Shown: positions 43,207 to 54,996, numbered from the stretch's first letter. The stretch is 64,000 nucleotides of DNA from Iris pallida (GCA_029216955.1 JANAVB010010791.1:11112438-11176437), one strand, 5' to 3'. Program-made: numbers and translations. Notes: generated by a model from the sequence alone, not told the origin.

Positions 43207-45040
43207 ATGCAACAGATGCTGGTCGTCTGCTTCGACCAGAAGGCGTTTGAAGAAATGCTCTCCGACGGGAGCACTGGCCCGGTCCAAAAGCGAGCCCGTA
43301 CGAAGAAGGCCCGCAGGGAGTGGAGGCCCAAGACTTTCGCTCCTCCCCAAGCTCTGGAAGAGGCGTTCTCTGCTGCCCAAGACAGCGGGAAAGACTCTCA
43401 TGCGGCCCCACTTCAGGCCGCAGAGGGTCCTACTGTTCTCAAGTCCGGCAGAGGAAAGCACTACGATGCTGGACTTGAGGAAACAAATAGGAACTCTATG
43501 CGGTCCAGGAAGAAACCGCACAAGGGTGCAAGCCGCACGAAGAAGGCTCATGCGGCCAACAATTCCAGCTGCATGAAGACTCATACGGCCACTAAATCGA
43601 GCCGCATGAATGTTCCTGCGGAGCCAAATCCAGCTGCATGAATGCTGATGCGGCCACAAAATTTAGCCGCATAAATGTTGATGCGGCCACAAATGCCAGC
43701 TGCATAAATGCCTATACAGTAGCCAAATCCAACCGTATGAATTCTTATGCTGCCATAAATGCTAGCCGCATGAATGCTGATGCAGCCACAAATGCCAGCC
43801 CCATGAATGCTCATACGGCCACCAATCCCAGCCGCAGACCATCTGCTCTATGCGGCTCGGGTTCAGTCTTCGACCGTCTCTCATGCGGTCCTGATCTCAG
43901 ATGCTCTTATAAAGATGTGCCAGACTCTGTGCGGCACAATTTAGACTCTTCCTACTATGCTCCCTTGGGTTCTAGAAGGAAAAAGTCTAGGACAGCGCGG
44001 GCTCGTCGAACTCAGTCAGCTGTCCCAACCTCTGACCATCAGAGAGCTCTGCTTACTGTTAGGCGAGCCTCTGATGGAAAGTTGTAAAGAACCGACCATG
44101 TCCAGCCCCCGGCGGCAAACGAACAGAGTGGTTCCCAAGAGTCTCCCACTCAGGGAGCAAATATGGTACCAACACACTCGTGTGCTCGGGACTCCCGGGC
44201 CCACCAAATGAGTAACTTACGTGTAATTCGTCACAAGCGCAAGGAAAGAGAAGAAAACTTGGTGTACAGAGAGTCCTTTCATGGACATTACTGTACTCAA
44301 GTCATTGTCAACTGCTGCTGCAGCAAAACGGCAGTACAAGAGGACCGGCAGTCCGTCTTCCAACGACTGCAGCAGCCAGGACCGGTCCTGCAACAAAGCT
44401 CAGGAGACGAAGCGCTTCATGTCACCTCCTATAATTCTGCTCGGAAGATCCCTACCGACAAGGCAGGGAAGAAGATAAATGTTTCCAGCCCACCGATCTC
44501 TACTAGCGCGGCTAGGAAACTCTCATCTAGGCGGTTGTCCACAACCACCTCTGGAGGAGTTTACCAGGGCACCCGCTCTAAGACGAAATCTTCACCACTC
44601 AGAGATTCGTCATCTGCATCTCTTGGGGTGGCTGAATCTGGAGGTAGCACCCCTCCGAACATCCACAACAATCCGGTGTTCCAAGAAGATGCACCAGGGG
44701 ACACAATCTCCCCACAGATAGAGTAGATCCGAACGTCCCTGAGGACGTCCACGGGTCCCAAGATGAGGCAGCCTCTTATGCAGGGGGTAGCACTTCCTCT
44801 GAGTCCGAACCAGAGGAGAACATCCCAATATATCCTGACGATTTCTCGATACAAGGGTATGATTCAGAGGGCACGTCCTCCACCGTTCCTTCCATCTCTC
44901 CTCATGTGAGGACGGTGTTCATGATGAACAACGACCAAGACGGTTCCAGTGATCGCCAATGCATCGACACTCTGGAGGCCATACTTCATACCTTGGTCAA
45001 GTCCGTGGACGAGATCAAAGCGGCCCTACCGGCTCTGTAA
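43207..45040 (+). pseudogene. Element E extra ORF upstream of gag (ORF1)
   Basis: Homologous to the extra ORF of element B: the N-terminal FDQKAFEEM box, a tandem-repeat middle, then GVYQGTRSK and VRTVFMM boxes and a helical end (TLEAILHTLVKSVDEIKAALPAL). It opens at the ATG at 43207 and is interrupted by TGA at about 43639, further stops after 44085, a frameshift near 44720, and TAA at 45038-45040. Lys/Arg- and Ser-rich segments (44163-44726) suggest a nucleic-acid-binding or disordered protein. No enzymatic motif. Function unknown in this lineage. Confidence 0.72.
43549..43845 (+). repeat. Nine 33-bp in-frame repeats in E ORF1
   Basis: Units encode 11 residues of the form DAATNASRMNA. Each holds ATGCGGC followed by GCCGCAT after 11 bases, for example 43648-43672, so each can fold as a 7-8 bp hairpin. 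Units differ at the expected paired sites by transitions (ATACGGC, GCTGCAT). Confidence 0.93.
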
Positions 45041-46336
45041 GGAAGGACGCCTGGCCAAACAAGCTTGGGTCCCGCGGTCAATGCAGACTCAAACTCAACT
45101 GCGCCAAACTTGAGCAACAATTCTCCTACAATGTCGACTCCCACTGCTATAGACGAGGCCAGGAAGACGAGATGTGAGGTCCAGGAGCTCCGGGCCATGT
45201 TTTACGCCCAAGAAACCTTCCAAGACCTCACGATACGACAACCGTATCCTGCTGCATAGAGAGATGTCCCCTTTCCAACAAGATATAAGCCATTTAACAT
45301 CAATCCATATGATGGAAAGACATCTGCGAGCCGGTACATCACCTACTTTAAAGTTACGATCGACTATCTGCCTCATGACGATGCTATCCTCACACGGTTG
45401 TTCATCGGGGCATTGGAGGGGGTAGCATTTGATTGGTACTGCAATCTGCCGGACAACTGCATCCATTCCTTCGCCGACTTCAAAAACATGTTCTTTGAAA
45501 GGTTCTACGAGGTAAGACAAGATGTGACAATGTCCACCCTTATGAACGTTGTTCAAGGTGAGAAGGAGCTGACCAGGAACTACATTGAGCGGTTTTGCCA
45601 AACCGTAATAAAATTGCCCTATGGCAATCCAGATTCTTCCTTGATTGAAATCTGACAAAAGAGGCTGCTTCCCATAATCAGCCTCTGGATGGGCGAAAGT
45701 CAGTTCAAGGACTGGAAGACTTTCATCATCAGTGCCACTAGCACAGAAGACAAGTTGAGGAAAGCTCGCTAATTGGGGTTGCACATCTCGAAAGGAGAGG
45801 ACAAGGGCAAATGCCCTAATGCCAACAACAACAACGGTGGTAATCCCTCCAACAATCGAGACAACAAGGGAAAACAGGCTATGGTGGCCGACACAGCTCC
45901 GAAGCCCAAACCGAAGCCGGCAGAGAAGCAGTGGCCACAGATGACATACTCCTTCGAAGACAGCCATGTTAAGCCCATCCTTGACATGCTCATACAAGGA
46001 GACAGGATTCAGCTCCCTCCACAAAGACGTGAGCCTCGTCCCGCAGAGATGGAAAGCCCAAAGTACTTCCACTACCACTGCTACGTCCACCATGCTACTC
46101 AAGACTACTTCCAATTGAAGCGGTACATCCAAAACCTGATCGACTCTAAGGCTCTGGTCATTGACTTTGATGAGGTAACTGTGGCGGCTAATATGGTGTC
46201 TGTCCAATTTGGTAGCTTCCTTTCGACGAAGACTCAAGATGGAGTAGTACTCGTTCCCCAGGAAAAGATGGAGGTCGCTAATCTTCCATCTTCTCGAGAC
46301 CAGGCTGCTGGGCTGGTACCCCTCACCACATCATAA
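45041..46336 (+). pseudogene. Element E gag
   Basis: A linker to QPYPAA and TAG at 45257-45259, then the gag core (TRYKPF, FIGALEGVAFDWYCNLP, FFERFY, RLLPIISLW), TGA at 45653-45655, TAA at 45770-45772, and an Asn/Lys-rich stretch (KCPNANNNNGG) leading to the SVQFGSF and DQAAGLVPLTTS boxes. All parts are in one frame. The core aligns with element B without gaps. It would form the particle shell. Long open frames on the other strand here are a by-product of codon composition. Confidence 0.85.
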
Positions 46337-47307
46337 GGGGAGGTCATGTGGGTCCACCAGGACTTAGTATCTGAAGTAACCCAGCCAGCATCACCCTCTA
46401 CTGGCAAGACGAAGGATGGGAAAGTCAAGTCCTATCGCACAATCTCGACTGACATCGAAGAAGCGATAGCTGTCGTTACCCGATCTTGTGCATAAAATCA
46501 ACCCCCACCGGGTAACTCGGCTGAAGATCATCAGCCGGCGGCTGCTGATGCTCTAGGACCTTCTCATCCTTCGATGATCGACAAGCCTAGGCCGAAGGAG
46601 ACTCGCTTTGACAAGCCGCTCCGAAAAGAGGCACCTCATGGGCTGGAGAGGCCCTACAACTTTGACATCTTGGCACAATTGGCCAACACACCGGCCAATT
46701 GTCATTATACGAGCTCTTGAGGCTCTCCAAAGATGTTTGCGTCGCCCTGAGTGACGTACTTTAAAATGCTGATGCTTATCTGGCTCAAGTCAAGCTCACA
46801 GGAGAGAGCTCGCCAGCAGATGCCCAGGACAGTGCTTATACCGGTACAATGCCTAATATCGTGTTCACTTTGCAGGACATGCTTATCAAGACCAACTTGC
46901 ACGATCGCCCTCTGTATTATACTGGATACGTCGGCGATGTCTAGGTGGATTGGATGTACATTGATCCCGACTCTTCGATAAGCATTATTCCGAAGAGCTT
47001 GCTTCACCATCTGTGCATCCCTATGCATCGACTGACTCCTACAAGCACCGCCATCAGCGGCTTCAATTCTGGGAGAAGCTATCCCATCGAGAAGATTCGC
47101 CTGAAGTGCCAAATCGGTGACCTTCAGTCGGAAGTAACCTGCTATGTCATCGACGCAGACACCTCCTACAATATTTTTCTGGAGCGTCCGTGGATACACG
47201 ATTACATGGTCGTGCCCTCCACATTGCACCAGTGCTTCAAGTACGTCGACAAGCATGGCTTCGTCAGAACAGAATTTGCTGACATCGATCCCTTCAAAGG
47301 GGTCTAA
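46337..47307 (+). pseudogene. Element E gag C-terminus and protease
   Basis: After the TAA at 46334-46336 the frame continues GEVMWVHQDL, then the PYNFDILAQLANTPA box (about 46650-46695), a frameshift, and the protease domain (about 46860-47307) with DPDSS at the catalytic position, IIPKSLL, LKCQIGDLQSEVTCYVID and a WIHDYMVVPSTLHQ C-terminal box. TAG at 46944-46946 interrupts it just before the active site. Confidence 0.8.
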
Positions 47308-48860
47308 TCCTACTATTCGGATTCCTGCTTGTACAAGAACTCGAAGAGGCACCTGATCAAGGAGGATGCTCAAGAGCTAATAGAGGCAATTGTGGGGCCG
47401 GAGGAACCCTTGAGAATCCATCTCCAACCCCGCAAACCAGGAAAGATGACACCTCTCACAGCCACTCTGTGTAGAGAAACAACGAGTCTCCCGGTGCTCA
47501 CTGCACAAAAGGAGCAGATGATAATCCGACTGCCAAGGTCTGGCCAAGCGTCGAGACCTACTACGGGGCTACTGACAATCAGGCTGCCGAGAGCTGGCCA
47601 GCAACAAACAGAGGAGCTCAATCCCTCTGTCAAGACGATGACGATTCGTCTTTCCAGAATGAGTCGACAGCCGAGCACTAAGCCGGGGACTGCTAGCGAG
47701 CCAACAACTCCCCGTCCAGCACCGAACACCAAACTCGGGGTTGCTAGTGTGCCAACGACTCCACGTTCTAATCCACCAGTGGAGCCCCTAATGATTAATC
47801 TGCCCAGGTCGTCCTCTCATTCTTCATTAACACAGGGGGTGGCCGAAGAAGAGTTAGAGCTGGCCAAGTATGTTGCTGCTCACACTGATGTTCCGTCTGT
47901 AGATGATGTAATTCTACCGAAAAAGATACCTTACTTCATCAATAATGGGCTATCTTTGAACTACCTCGAGCTTAATAAGCTTTGTACAATGTATGCTGTG
48001 GAATACGGTATAGGCACCCACCTACACACACAGGTGACAAATGTCTACACCGTAAACCAACTTACTCCCGTCGAAGACGCTTGCTTCATAGTCGAGGAAG
48101 AGGATCATCCAATCATCTTCGGCCGAAAGAATGATCTACAGCCCTTTAGGATAGAAGAAGTTGATCTCGAACCCGACACCGGAAGACTGCCCCTTTATCT
48201 GTATAGATCCCGATCCAAGTACCTCATACAAAAATAAGGGTATGATCTGGAGACTACGCCAGGCTTAAACTACGACACTGGTCGGCGGTTACCTTTGCAG
48301 TTGCCAGTCCCGGCTGGAAGCCACGAGATTATTACAATAAGACCAGATGTGGGCTGGGTTACGTTACACCTGCAACAACTCCTGAAAGCTTAGATGAGGA
48401 ATGTGACTGGCATTCATATTCAACCGGATCACCAACTTCTGATTTGGATGCCAGCATTGGGGACGTATTCAGACAAGCTCTGTCTGTCAATATGGCATTA
48501 GTTGATGCCTACGAAGAAGACAAAGACGTACATGTACTTATCGAGTTAGAACCTTGGGTCCAGCAACTAAATGCATAGTGGAAGAAATGTTTTGAACTTC
48601 GTGAACCTTCCATTGAAGATGAGGTGATACAAGTTGACCTCGGCGATGAGTCCTCTCCAAAGCTAATCTTCGTCAGCAAAAGCCTGACTGACGAAGAGCG
48701 GAAGGTGCTTTTGTAACTCGTTAGAGAGTACATTGACGTGTTCACCTAGAGCTATGAAGACATTCCAGGGATAAACCCCGAGGTTGCACTTCATGAACTC
48801 AACATTCATCCGGACGCAAAACCGGTCAAGCAACAACAACGATAGTTCCGTCCAGACATC
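47308..48860 (+). pseudogene. Element E protease-RT linker and start of RT
   Basis: The frame 47329-48237 encodes a low-complexity Pro/Ser/Thr region with repeated IRLPR(A/S)GQ motifs, comparable to the IPVSGR repeats in element B, then a conserved stretch (YFINNGLSLNYLEL). It is followed by broken frames with the pre-RT boxes EYIDVF, SYEDIPG and HELNIHPDAKPVKQQQ. Stops include TAG at 48747-48749 where element B has Trp, and TAG at 48845 where B has Arg. Confidence 0.75.
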
Positions 48861-49596
48861 ATGAACTCCATCGAAGCTGAGGTCAATAAACTGATAGCTA
48901 GCAGCTTCATCTGGAAGGAGCAACATCCAGACTGGGTCGCCAACATAGTACCAGTCCTCAAGAAGAATGGGAAGATTCGAATTTGCATCGACTTCCAAAA
49001 TCTAAACGAAGTATGTCCTAAAGATGAGTTATCTCTTCCCATCATAGACATCATGATCGACAACACATGTGTCTTTGAGCGCATGTCATTCATGGATGGC
49101 TTCTCAGGATACAATCAAATCAAGATGTTTCTTGACACCGAAAATATACATCATTTCGAACACCGATTGGCATGTATTGTTACACCATCATGCCCTTCGA
49201 TTTAAAGAATGTCGACGCCACATATCAAAGAGCTATGAGTATCATCTTCAGAGATCACCTACGTAAGGTCGTGGAGTGTTATGTTGACGACATCACTGTC
49301 AAAAGTCGCTCTAAGGGAGACCATCTGCAGGATCTGAGGACGGTATTCGACCTGATGCGAGTGCACAACTTGAAGATGAATCCTACCAAATCTTTCTTGG
49401 GCGTATCTAGTGGAAATTTCTTGGTTTTATTATTACTGCACAGGGAATTCATATAGATCCGGAGAAGACAAAGGCAATCATGGAGATGGGTCGCCCGAGA
49501 AATCTTTGTGAACTCCGAAGCCTTCTAGGGAGGCTAGCTTACATCAGGAGGTTCATCTCCAACCTCTCCGGATGATGTCAACCATTTACCCACCTC
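48861..49596 (+). pseudogene. Element E reverse transcriptase
   Basis: RT blocks: EAEVNKLIASSF, EQHPDWVANIVPVLKK, KIRICIDFQNLN, FMDGFSGYNQIKMF, then after a frameshift near 49145 TIMPFDLKN, the catalytic YVDD (about 49280-49291) and MNPTKSFLGV; another frameshift near 49425 leads to the thumb region and TGA at 49573-49575. Closely related to element B's RT. Not functional as it stands. Confidence 0.88.
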
Positions 49597-50138
49597 ATGA
49601 AGAAGGGCGTCTCATTCGTATGGGATGAAGAGTGCCAATGTGCGTTCGACAACATCAAAGAATATCTGTCAAATCTTTCAGTTTTGGTAGCCCCGGTTGC
49701 TGGAAAATCGTTCTTGCTTTACGTACGAACGATGGAGCATTCCTTTGGTGCTCTACTAGCACAGAATAATGACATGGGGCATGAACAAGCTATCTATTAC
49801 CTCAGCCGAATGATGATTGGGCCTGTGCATAGATACACCATCGTGGAGAAGGAATGTCTTGCTCTGGTGTTCGCTATCTAGATGACGCAATACTATGTTA
49901 CAGGACAAACCATCCATGTCATATCACGAGTTAACCCCCTCAGGGTTCTCACGACCAAGCCGGGTGCACTCAGCTCTCGCCTCGCTACCTGGGCGATATT
50001 ATTGTCTCCCTACGACATGATCTTCGTTCCGCAAAGGCTGTTAAAGATCAAGCTCTGGCAGACTTTTTAGCAGCCCATCCAAGTTCGAAGTCAACAAGAA
50101 TATATGAAGAGATTCCAGACAAGGTCGCCAATTCAAAT
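49597..50138 (+). pseudogene. Element E first RNase H (Ty3 type, decayed)
   Basis: KKGVSFVWDEECQCAFDNIKE, LLYVRTMEHSFGALLAQ and YYLSRMMIGPVHRYTIVEKECLALVFAI correspond to the Ty3-type RNase H that follows RT. The first catalytic Asp position reads V/R-T-M-E here rather than Asp. TAG at 49879-49881 and frameshifts follow. In Tat elements this domain is known to be degenerate next to the second RNase H. Confidence 0.78.
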
Positions 50139-50846
50139 ATGGCTTTCGATGATTCCATCTGGCGAATGTTCTTCGACGGTACTTCAAGAACCGGGCCCAA
50201 GGGCAACATTGTCATTGGGGTCGGAGTGGTACTGATTTCTCCCTCTGGCTTGGTGATCAATCGGGCATATTCTCTTACGGAACCCTGCTCGAACAATGTG
50301 GCCGAGTACAGCGCCTTGGTTATCGGCCTCCGACTCGCAAAAGAACTAGGGGTAGAATACCTAGAGGCATATGGTGATTCACAGTTAATTGTCAATCAGA
50401 TCCGGGATTCATATAAAGTTCGTCTTGAAGACATAATCCCCTATCGTCAGGTAGCGATCGCCATCATTACGTCTCTGAAATGGTTCTTCATAGAACATGT
50501 TCCGAGACTCCAGAACATTGAAGCCGATGCCTTAGCAGGAATGGCCGTTTCTCTGGTGGTCCTAAAATATACTCATCATTTGGTGGACGTAATAGGCTAT
50601 GAGCTGGTCTGTCCCAAGAACAATGTCCAATTTGCCGAGAGCTATTCTGCCCTGACGGTCGACGAGACACAGGATTGGAGGCTCCCATTTATCGACTTTG
50701 TAGTTTATGGCAACTTGCCGGAGAACCCGAAAGAAGCCACCTCTATTAGAAGACGTTCTCTCAAATTTTTCTACGATACAGAAACAAAGATGCTGTATCG
50801 GCGGTCATACGATGGATTACTGCTTTGGTGTCTGTCCAATACATAA
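50139..50846 (+). pseudogene. Element E second RNase H (archaeal type)
   Basis: A 235-residue open frame with an archaeal-like RNase H: catalytic D13 (FFDG), E56 (AEYSA), D80 (GDSQL) and D130 (EADALA) are all present, so this domain alone looks intact. Tat elements are known to have acquired this second RNase H, which probably removes the RNA strand in place of the decayed first one. The frame continues into the integrase N-terminus and ends at TAA 50844-50846. Confidence 0.9.
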
Positions 50847-51931
50847 GCCAAAGAAGCTGTACGCGAAGCTTATGACGGCATTTGTGGGGCCCATCAACCT
50901 GGCCCGAAGCTGCAAGACCGCCTTCGTCGGATGGGTTATTACTGGCCTACGATGGTGGTAGACGCGATGGACTATGCAAGAAAGTGCAAAGCCTATCAGG
51001 TCCACGCAGATTTCATACATCAACCATTTGAATTCCTACACCCAATGGTGTCATCCTAGCCATTTGAGGCATGAGGAATGGACATTATTGGTCCAATCAC
51101 TCCACCTTCGTCCAGAGGACACCGCTTCATTCTGGCAATTATAGATTGCTTCTCCAAATGGGCAAAAGCTGTCCCACTTGCAGAGGTAAAGAGTCAAATG
51201 TGATCAGCTTCCTCAAGCATCACGTCATCTACCGCTTCGGACTGCCTCGAAGGATCATCCACGACAACGGTCTGCAGTTCGCAAGCCACGCCTTCTATCG
51301 ATTTTACGACAAACATCGGATCCAGAATGTTGCCTTAACACCGTACTATCCGACGGCGAATGGGTTAGCAGAAACATTCAACAAAACTATATTCAAGCTG
51401 CTCAAGAAGTTCGTGTCTTCCAACAAATGCGAATGGAATGAAAAGCTTGGCGAATGCTTATGGGCGTAACGTATTACAGTCCGGACGGCCACCGGGAATA
51501 CACCATTCTCTCTGGTGTATAGAAGTGAGGCAGTTATCCCACTGGAGACCTAAATTCCCTCGCTTCGTGTCGCCCTCACCTATCGATTGACGACGGATGA
51601 TAATTACCATCATCGGCTACAAGAGTTGGAGGCCTTAGATGAGAAGCGCCTGCTAGCTCAACAACGAATCGAGCTGTATCAAACACGCATCTCGGGGGCC
51701 TTCAACAAGAAGGTTAAACTCAGAACATTCGCAGTGGGCGATCTTGTTCTAGCAGTTCGGAGGTTGATGGTTATGACTTACAAAACCGCCGACAAATTCC
51801 AGCCAAAGTGGGAAGGCCCATTTGTAATCGAGGCTGTATTCTCCAATGGTGCTTATCGCCTTGCAAAACAAAACGGAGCCTTGCTCATGTTGCCCGTCAA
51901 CGTCAAGTTCCTGAAGAAGTATTATGTCTAA
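50847..51931 (+). pseudogene. Element E integrase
   Basis: The zinc domain starts before the TAA (GICGAHQPGPKL) and continues to CKAYQ, where the second Cys of the CxxC pair is Tyr. The core has D (GMDIIGP), D (IIHDNGLQF) and E (GLAETFNKT), the expected DDE set. Breaks include TAG 51057-51059 and TGA 51072-51074 at two Trp positions, TAA near 51470 and TAA near 51552. The C-terminal frame 51587-51931 ends with a KFQPKWEGPFVI box typical of Tat integrases. No chromodomain. Confidence 0.87.
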
Positions 51932-52759
51932 ACGATATCCTCCAAATCTACCAGACTGTTAAGTTATATGCCCTTAAGTACCGTTGAACTTACACTCTGG
52001 TCATCCCAAATGAATCTATATCGCATCTTCTGGGTAGTAAGTCATGTATGATCATACCTCTGAACTTCCTTCCCAAAAGAGTATCTTTCTTATGATCTAG
52101 TGCTAGCACTTTCAGTGCATAAACAGGGTAACAGATCCACAAATTTCTCGAAAAAACCACGTCGATGTCACCTCCGAGTTGTTTCACTTCCATCAAAAAT
52201 AAACCACCCCTCATATAGAACTTCCACGTCCATATTACCTCTGAGTTGTTCTATGTACCTTCATGGTGTCCACTCCTGCCACGTCCTCATTACCTCTGAG
52301 TAGGAAGACTCCATTAAAGAAGCCCTCATATTTACCACGTCTTCATTACCTCTGAGTAAGTATGTTAGTTTTCTCTCGACTTATTATTCGTACCCAAAAC
52401 CAGGTACGCCAAGGATAATATGCCCATAAATGTCCACAGTTGACCATAAATGTCCACAGTTGACCACAAATGTCCGCAGTTGACCACAAATGCTGTACTA
52501 GGTACCCTAGTACATGCGCCTCTTTTCTCATTATCACATGCCTCTGGAATCCAGCTGTTCCATGGCATTCTTTCCTCCGATACTAAGAACTTCCATATCC
52601 ACCTTACCGCGGAGTTGTTCTAGGTATCCCTATCAAACTTATTATCCGTACCTAAAACCAAGGTATGTCAGGGGTAATAGGTCCATAGAAAAGCCCCCAG
52701 TGGGGCAAACACATAAATGCAGTATAAGCACGACAGATAAAGGATGATGAAAGAAAAGT
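51932..52759 (+). repeat. 3' untranslated region of E with degenerate tandem repeats
   Basis: No ORF on the plus strand is supported. Units of about 55-75 bp with the core CCACGTCNTCATTACCTCTGAGT occur about five times between 52155 and 52625. Three 20-bp units (AAATGTCCACAGTTGACCAT) lie at 52428-52487. The GTACCCAAAACCAGGTACG block is seen twice (52389, 52649). Confidence 0.8.
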
Positions 52760-52761
52760 CA

Positions 52762-52767
52762 TTTATT
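52762..52767 (-). terminator. Poly(A) signal of the antisense gene
   Basis: Minus strand AATAAA, 93 bases after the antisense stop codon at 52860-52862. Confidence 0.55.
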
Positions 52768-52859
52768 CAAATCAAATCAAAAGTACTACATTCTTTGGGA
52801 CCACGTCCCTGCCAAAAAGATAAAAAAAACATAAAAAGAGAAAGAAAAGAAAAGGCCGA

Positions 52860-53474
52860 CTATGGTTCGGCGATACATAATTCTCTGAGACGGTCCATCA
52901 GTACGGCCGTCGACAGCTCAAACCGATGCTTGGCTCGGTGCTCGACCTCCTGAGTCAACCGCTCCGCATCCTCCAGATGCGCGTGAGCCTGCCAGCCATC
53001 CTCAAGCTTCTTCAAAGCACGCTCCAAGACAGCAGAAGTTCAGGTGACTTTGTCGGCCTCCTGAACAATTATCTCCTTATCCGTGCGGGAGGCCTCGAGC
53101 TCAGATTCCAAGAAAGCCTATTTCCTCTGGTGCTCGAGGATCTGCTCCTTCGTGTCGATTATCCCGCGAGAGGCTACCGCTTCCAGAGCAATGCAATCCT
53201 CTCCCTGGCGGCTCAGCTGATCATACTGCAGAGAGAGATCATGGAGGTCCTTCATTATAATCGGCTTGGACGCTTCTCGTGCAGCCCTTACCTTCTCCAT
53301 GACAGTGATGAGGAAGGCCCGCTCCTGATCTATTGCTGAAGGCAGATCAGCTTGCCGCAGTATTTGAAACTGGGCCACAAGCTGATCCGCCTCTAGCAAT
53401 TTGGGCTCCAGGAGCTCAACTATCCCTGCCCCACCAGGGAGGGTTCTAACGAGTTCAATTGGCCATGGGAGCAT
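52860..53474 (-). pseudogene. Antisense gene, coiled-coil C-terminal part
   Basis: Continuation of the antisense gene: a Leu/Glu/Gln-rich stretch with heptad-like spacing (LLEADQLVAQFQIL, MEKVRAAREASKP, LESELEASRTDKEI, LERALKKLEDGWQ), ending at TAG 52860-52862. Two internal stops (TAG after EHQRK, TGA after DKVT) and a frameshift near 53450 break it. A coiled-coil tail after the globular domain is common in proteins annotated as gypsy-type transposon proteins in plants. Confidence 0.7.
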
Positions 53475-54397
53475 TGACGTGCAAAGGCAAAAGAAGTCCC
53501 CCTCTCCACGGCAGCCTCAACCCCTTGCCTCAGGTGGCGGTAGAAACTGTCAACCACATCCTTTGATGATTCATCCAGGATTTCTGAAGAAGATGACGTC
53601 AAAGGAAGAGTAGCTGGCAGTGTCGAAGAAGAGGCACCAGAACTTGATATCCCTGCCACAAGGGAAACAAGTTCAGACCGAAAAGACACTTGAATAGCGG
53701 CCAATTCCTCCTCCGCAGCACGAAGGATATGGAGACTCGACAGGGCAGAAATGTCGATCTCCGGAGCCACATGAACAGAGGAGGGTGCAGGGATCAGTTC
53801 TTCCTGCCCAGGCCGTTCCGCCATTTGCTCTCCTGAACTCGATCTAGCAGGAGGCCCCTCAATGTAAGCTGGAGGAGGAGGAGGCATATTCTCTTCCACC
53901 AAATCTCCTCTAGCGAGCTCTCCTCCGATAATGTCCGTCGTTGGAAGTGAAGGAGCAGGACCTATATTTCCGGAGCAACCATCAATCAGCTTAACCCGAA
54001 GGATGTGACGATAGAGCAAATGAACCTCCTCACTGGTCAAAATTTGACTTAGCTTACCAGGAAAGAGTTGCTGGGGCAGAGGTTCGCTCTCAGCCACCAT
54101 AGTCTCTTTACCAGCAACATCCGACCCAAAGACAGCTGGTTCATCTGCCCCAGCCGTCCCGGAAGGAGATACAACTGGATCAGCGTCACCCGACTGAAAT
54201 TCAGCAGTCTCGGGGACGGGTTTAGCAGAGACCACGTCGCCCTGGGTTGGGACGTCAACAACTGGAGGAACCTCGGCCATCGCTGGGAGAATCCCGACGG
54301 CAATAATCTCGACACTCATATCTCTAACTAGAGTGGTTAGAGCCGGGTCGACTTCAGAGGCAGCAACCGGCTCTGAAAAGCCTCCTTCTCCTGACGC
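53420..54397 (-). pseudogene. Antisense gene, middle low-complexity region
   Basis: A frame of about 320 codons beginning after a small intron (54398-54475). Acidic and Pro/Ser-rich, with LLYRHILRVKLIDGC and AAEEELAAIQVSFRSELVSLVAG helices and a Ser-rich stretch before VVDSFYRHLRQGVEAAVERG. No catalytic motif. The reading frame is continuous from the upstream exon (DAVSK|ASGEGG) across the proposed splice. Confidence 0.65.
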
Positions 54398-54475
54398 CTA
54401 CAGAAAAAAAAATGATTAGATTGTAGTTCAGGAAAAAGAAGAGCTAAAGAAGAAGATGGTTGTAATTCAATTCAC
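54398..54475 (-). other. Proposed small intron in the antisense gene
   Basis: Donor AAG|GTGAAT and acceptor TTTTTTTTCTGTAG|GCG on the minus strand, 78 bp, phase 0, joining two frames that would otherwise be closed by stops. Confidence 0.6.
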
Positions 54476-54996
54476 CTTCGAAACGGCGTCATCCTCGCGT
54501 CTCTCCTTAATAAGCAGCCCGCGAGGCTTAAACGTAGCCCGTTTCACGGAGTAAGTTATACCGCTAACGGGGGCTCACGCCTGCTTCGCTTGCGCGAAGG
54601 ACCAGGCATGACAGGTGGCTGATCTGCCACCACATCTTTCGCGGGAGGAAGGGAGTTATCAGGAGCATGCTCGTCATCCTCTTCATCCGCGTCGGCAGAC
54701 TCCGAGTCCGACACAGCAACTGTGTTCTCCTTCTTCTTCCTCGCCTTAGACCCCTTGGGCTTCTCTTCCAAGCCAGTACCAACAATGAAGCTGGTACCTG
54801 GGTCAAAATTGACAGGAGGCTTGTTCGCCATGACATGGTATAGAGCCGACAAATACAAGATCTTCTCTGACTTCCCAATATCAGGAACTGAGAAGCTGGT
54901 ACGGGTGTGAACCGTGTTATAAAAGTACCAGGCTCTGATACCGTCATGGACGCTACCTTCAAAACCCAGGCAAGAGCTGGGACTGTCCAAGAATAG
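54476..54996 (-). pseudogene. Antisense gene, region after the globular domain
   Basis: Encodes SVPDIGKSEKILYLSALYHVM, then a basic/acidic tract (KARKKKENT, SADADEEDDEH) and PGPSRKRSRRE, which resembles a nuclear localisation signal. A frameshift near 54560 leads to TYSVKRATFKPRGLLIKE and the intron donor. A TAG near 54997 separates it from the preceding domain. Confidence 0.6.

Noticed and set aside
45095..46237. 380-codon open frame on the minus strand across gag of element E
   Set aside because: It lies exactly opposite the gag frame, has no recognisable domain and follows from the codon composition of gag.
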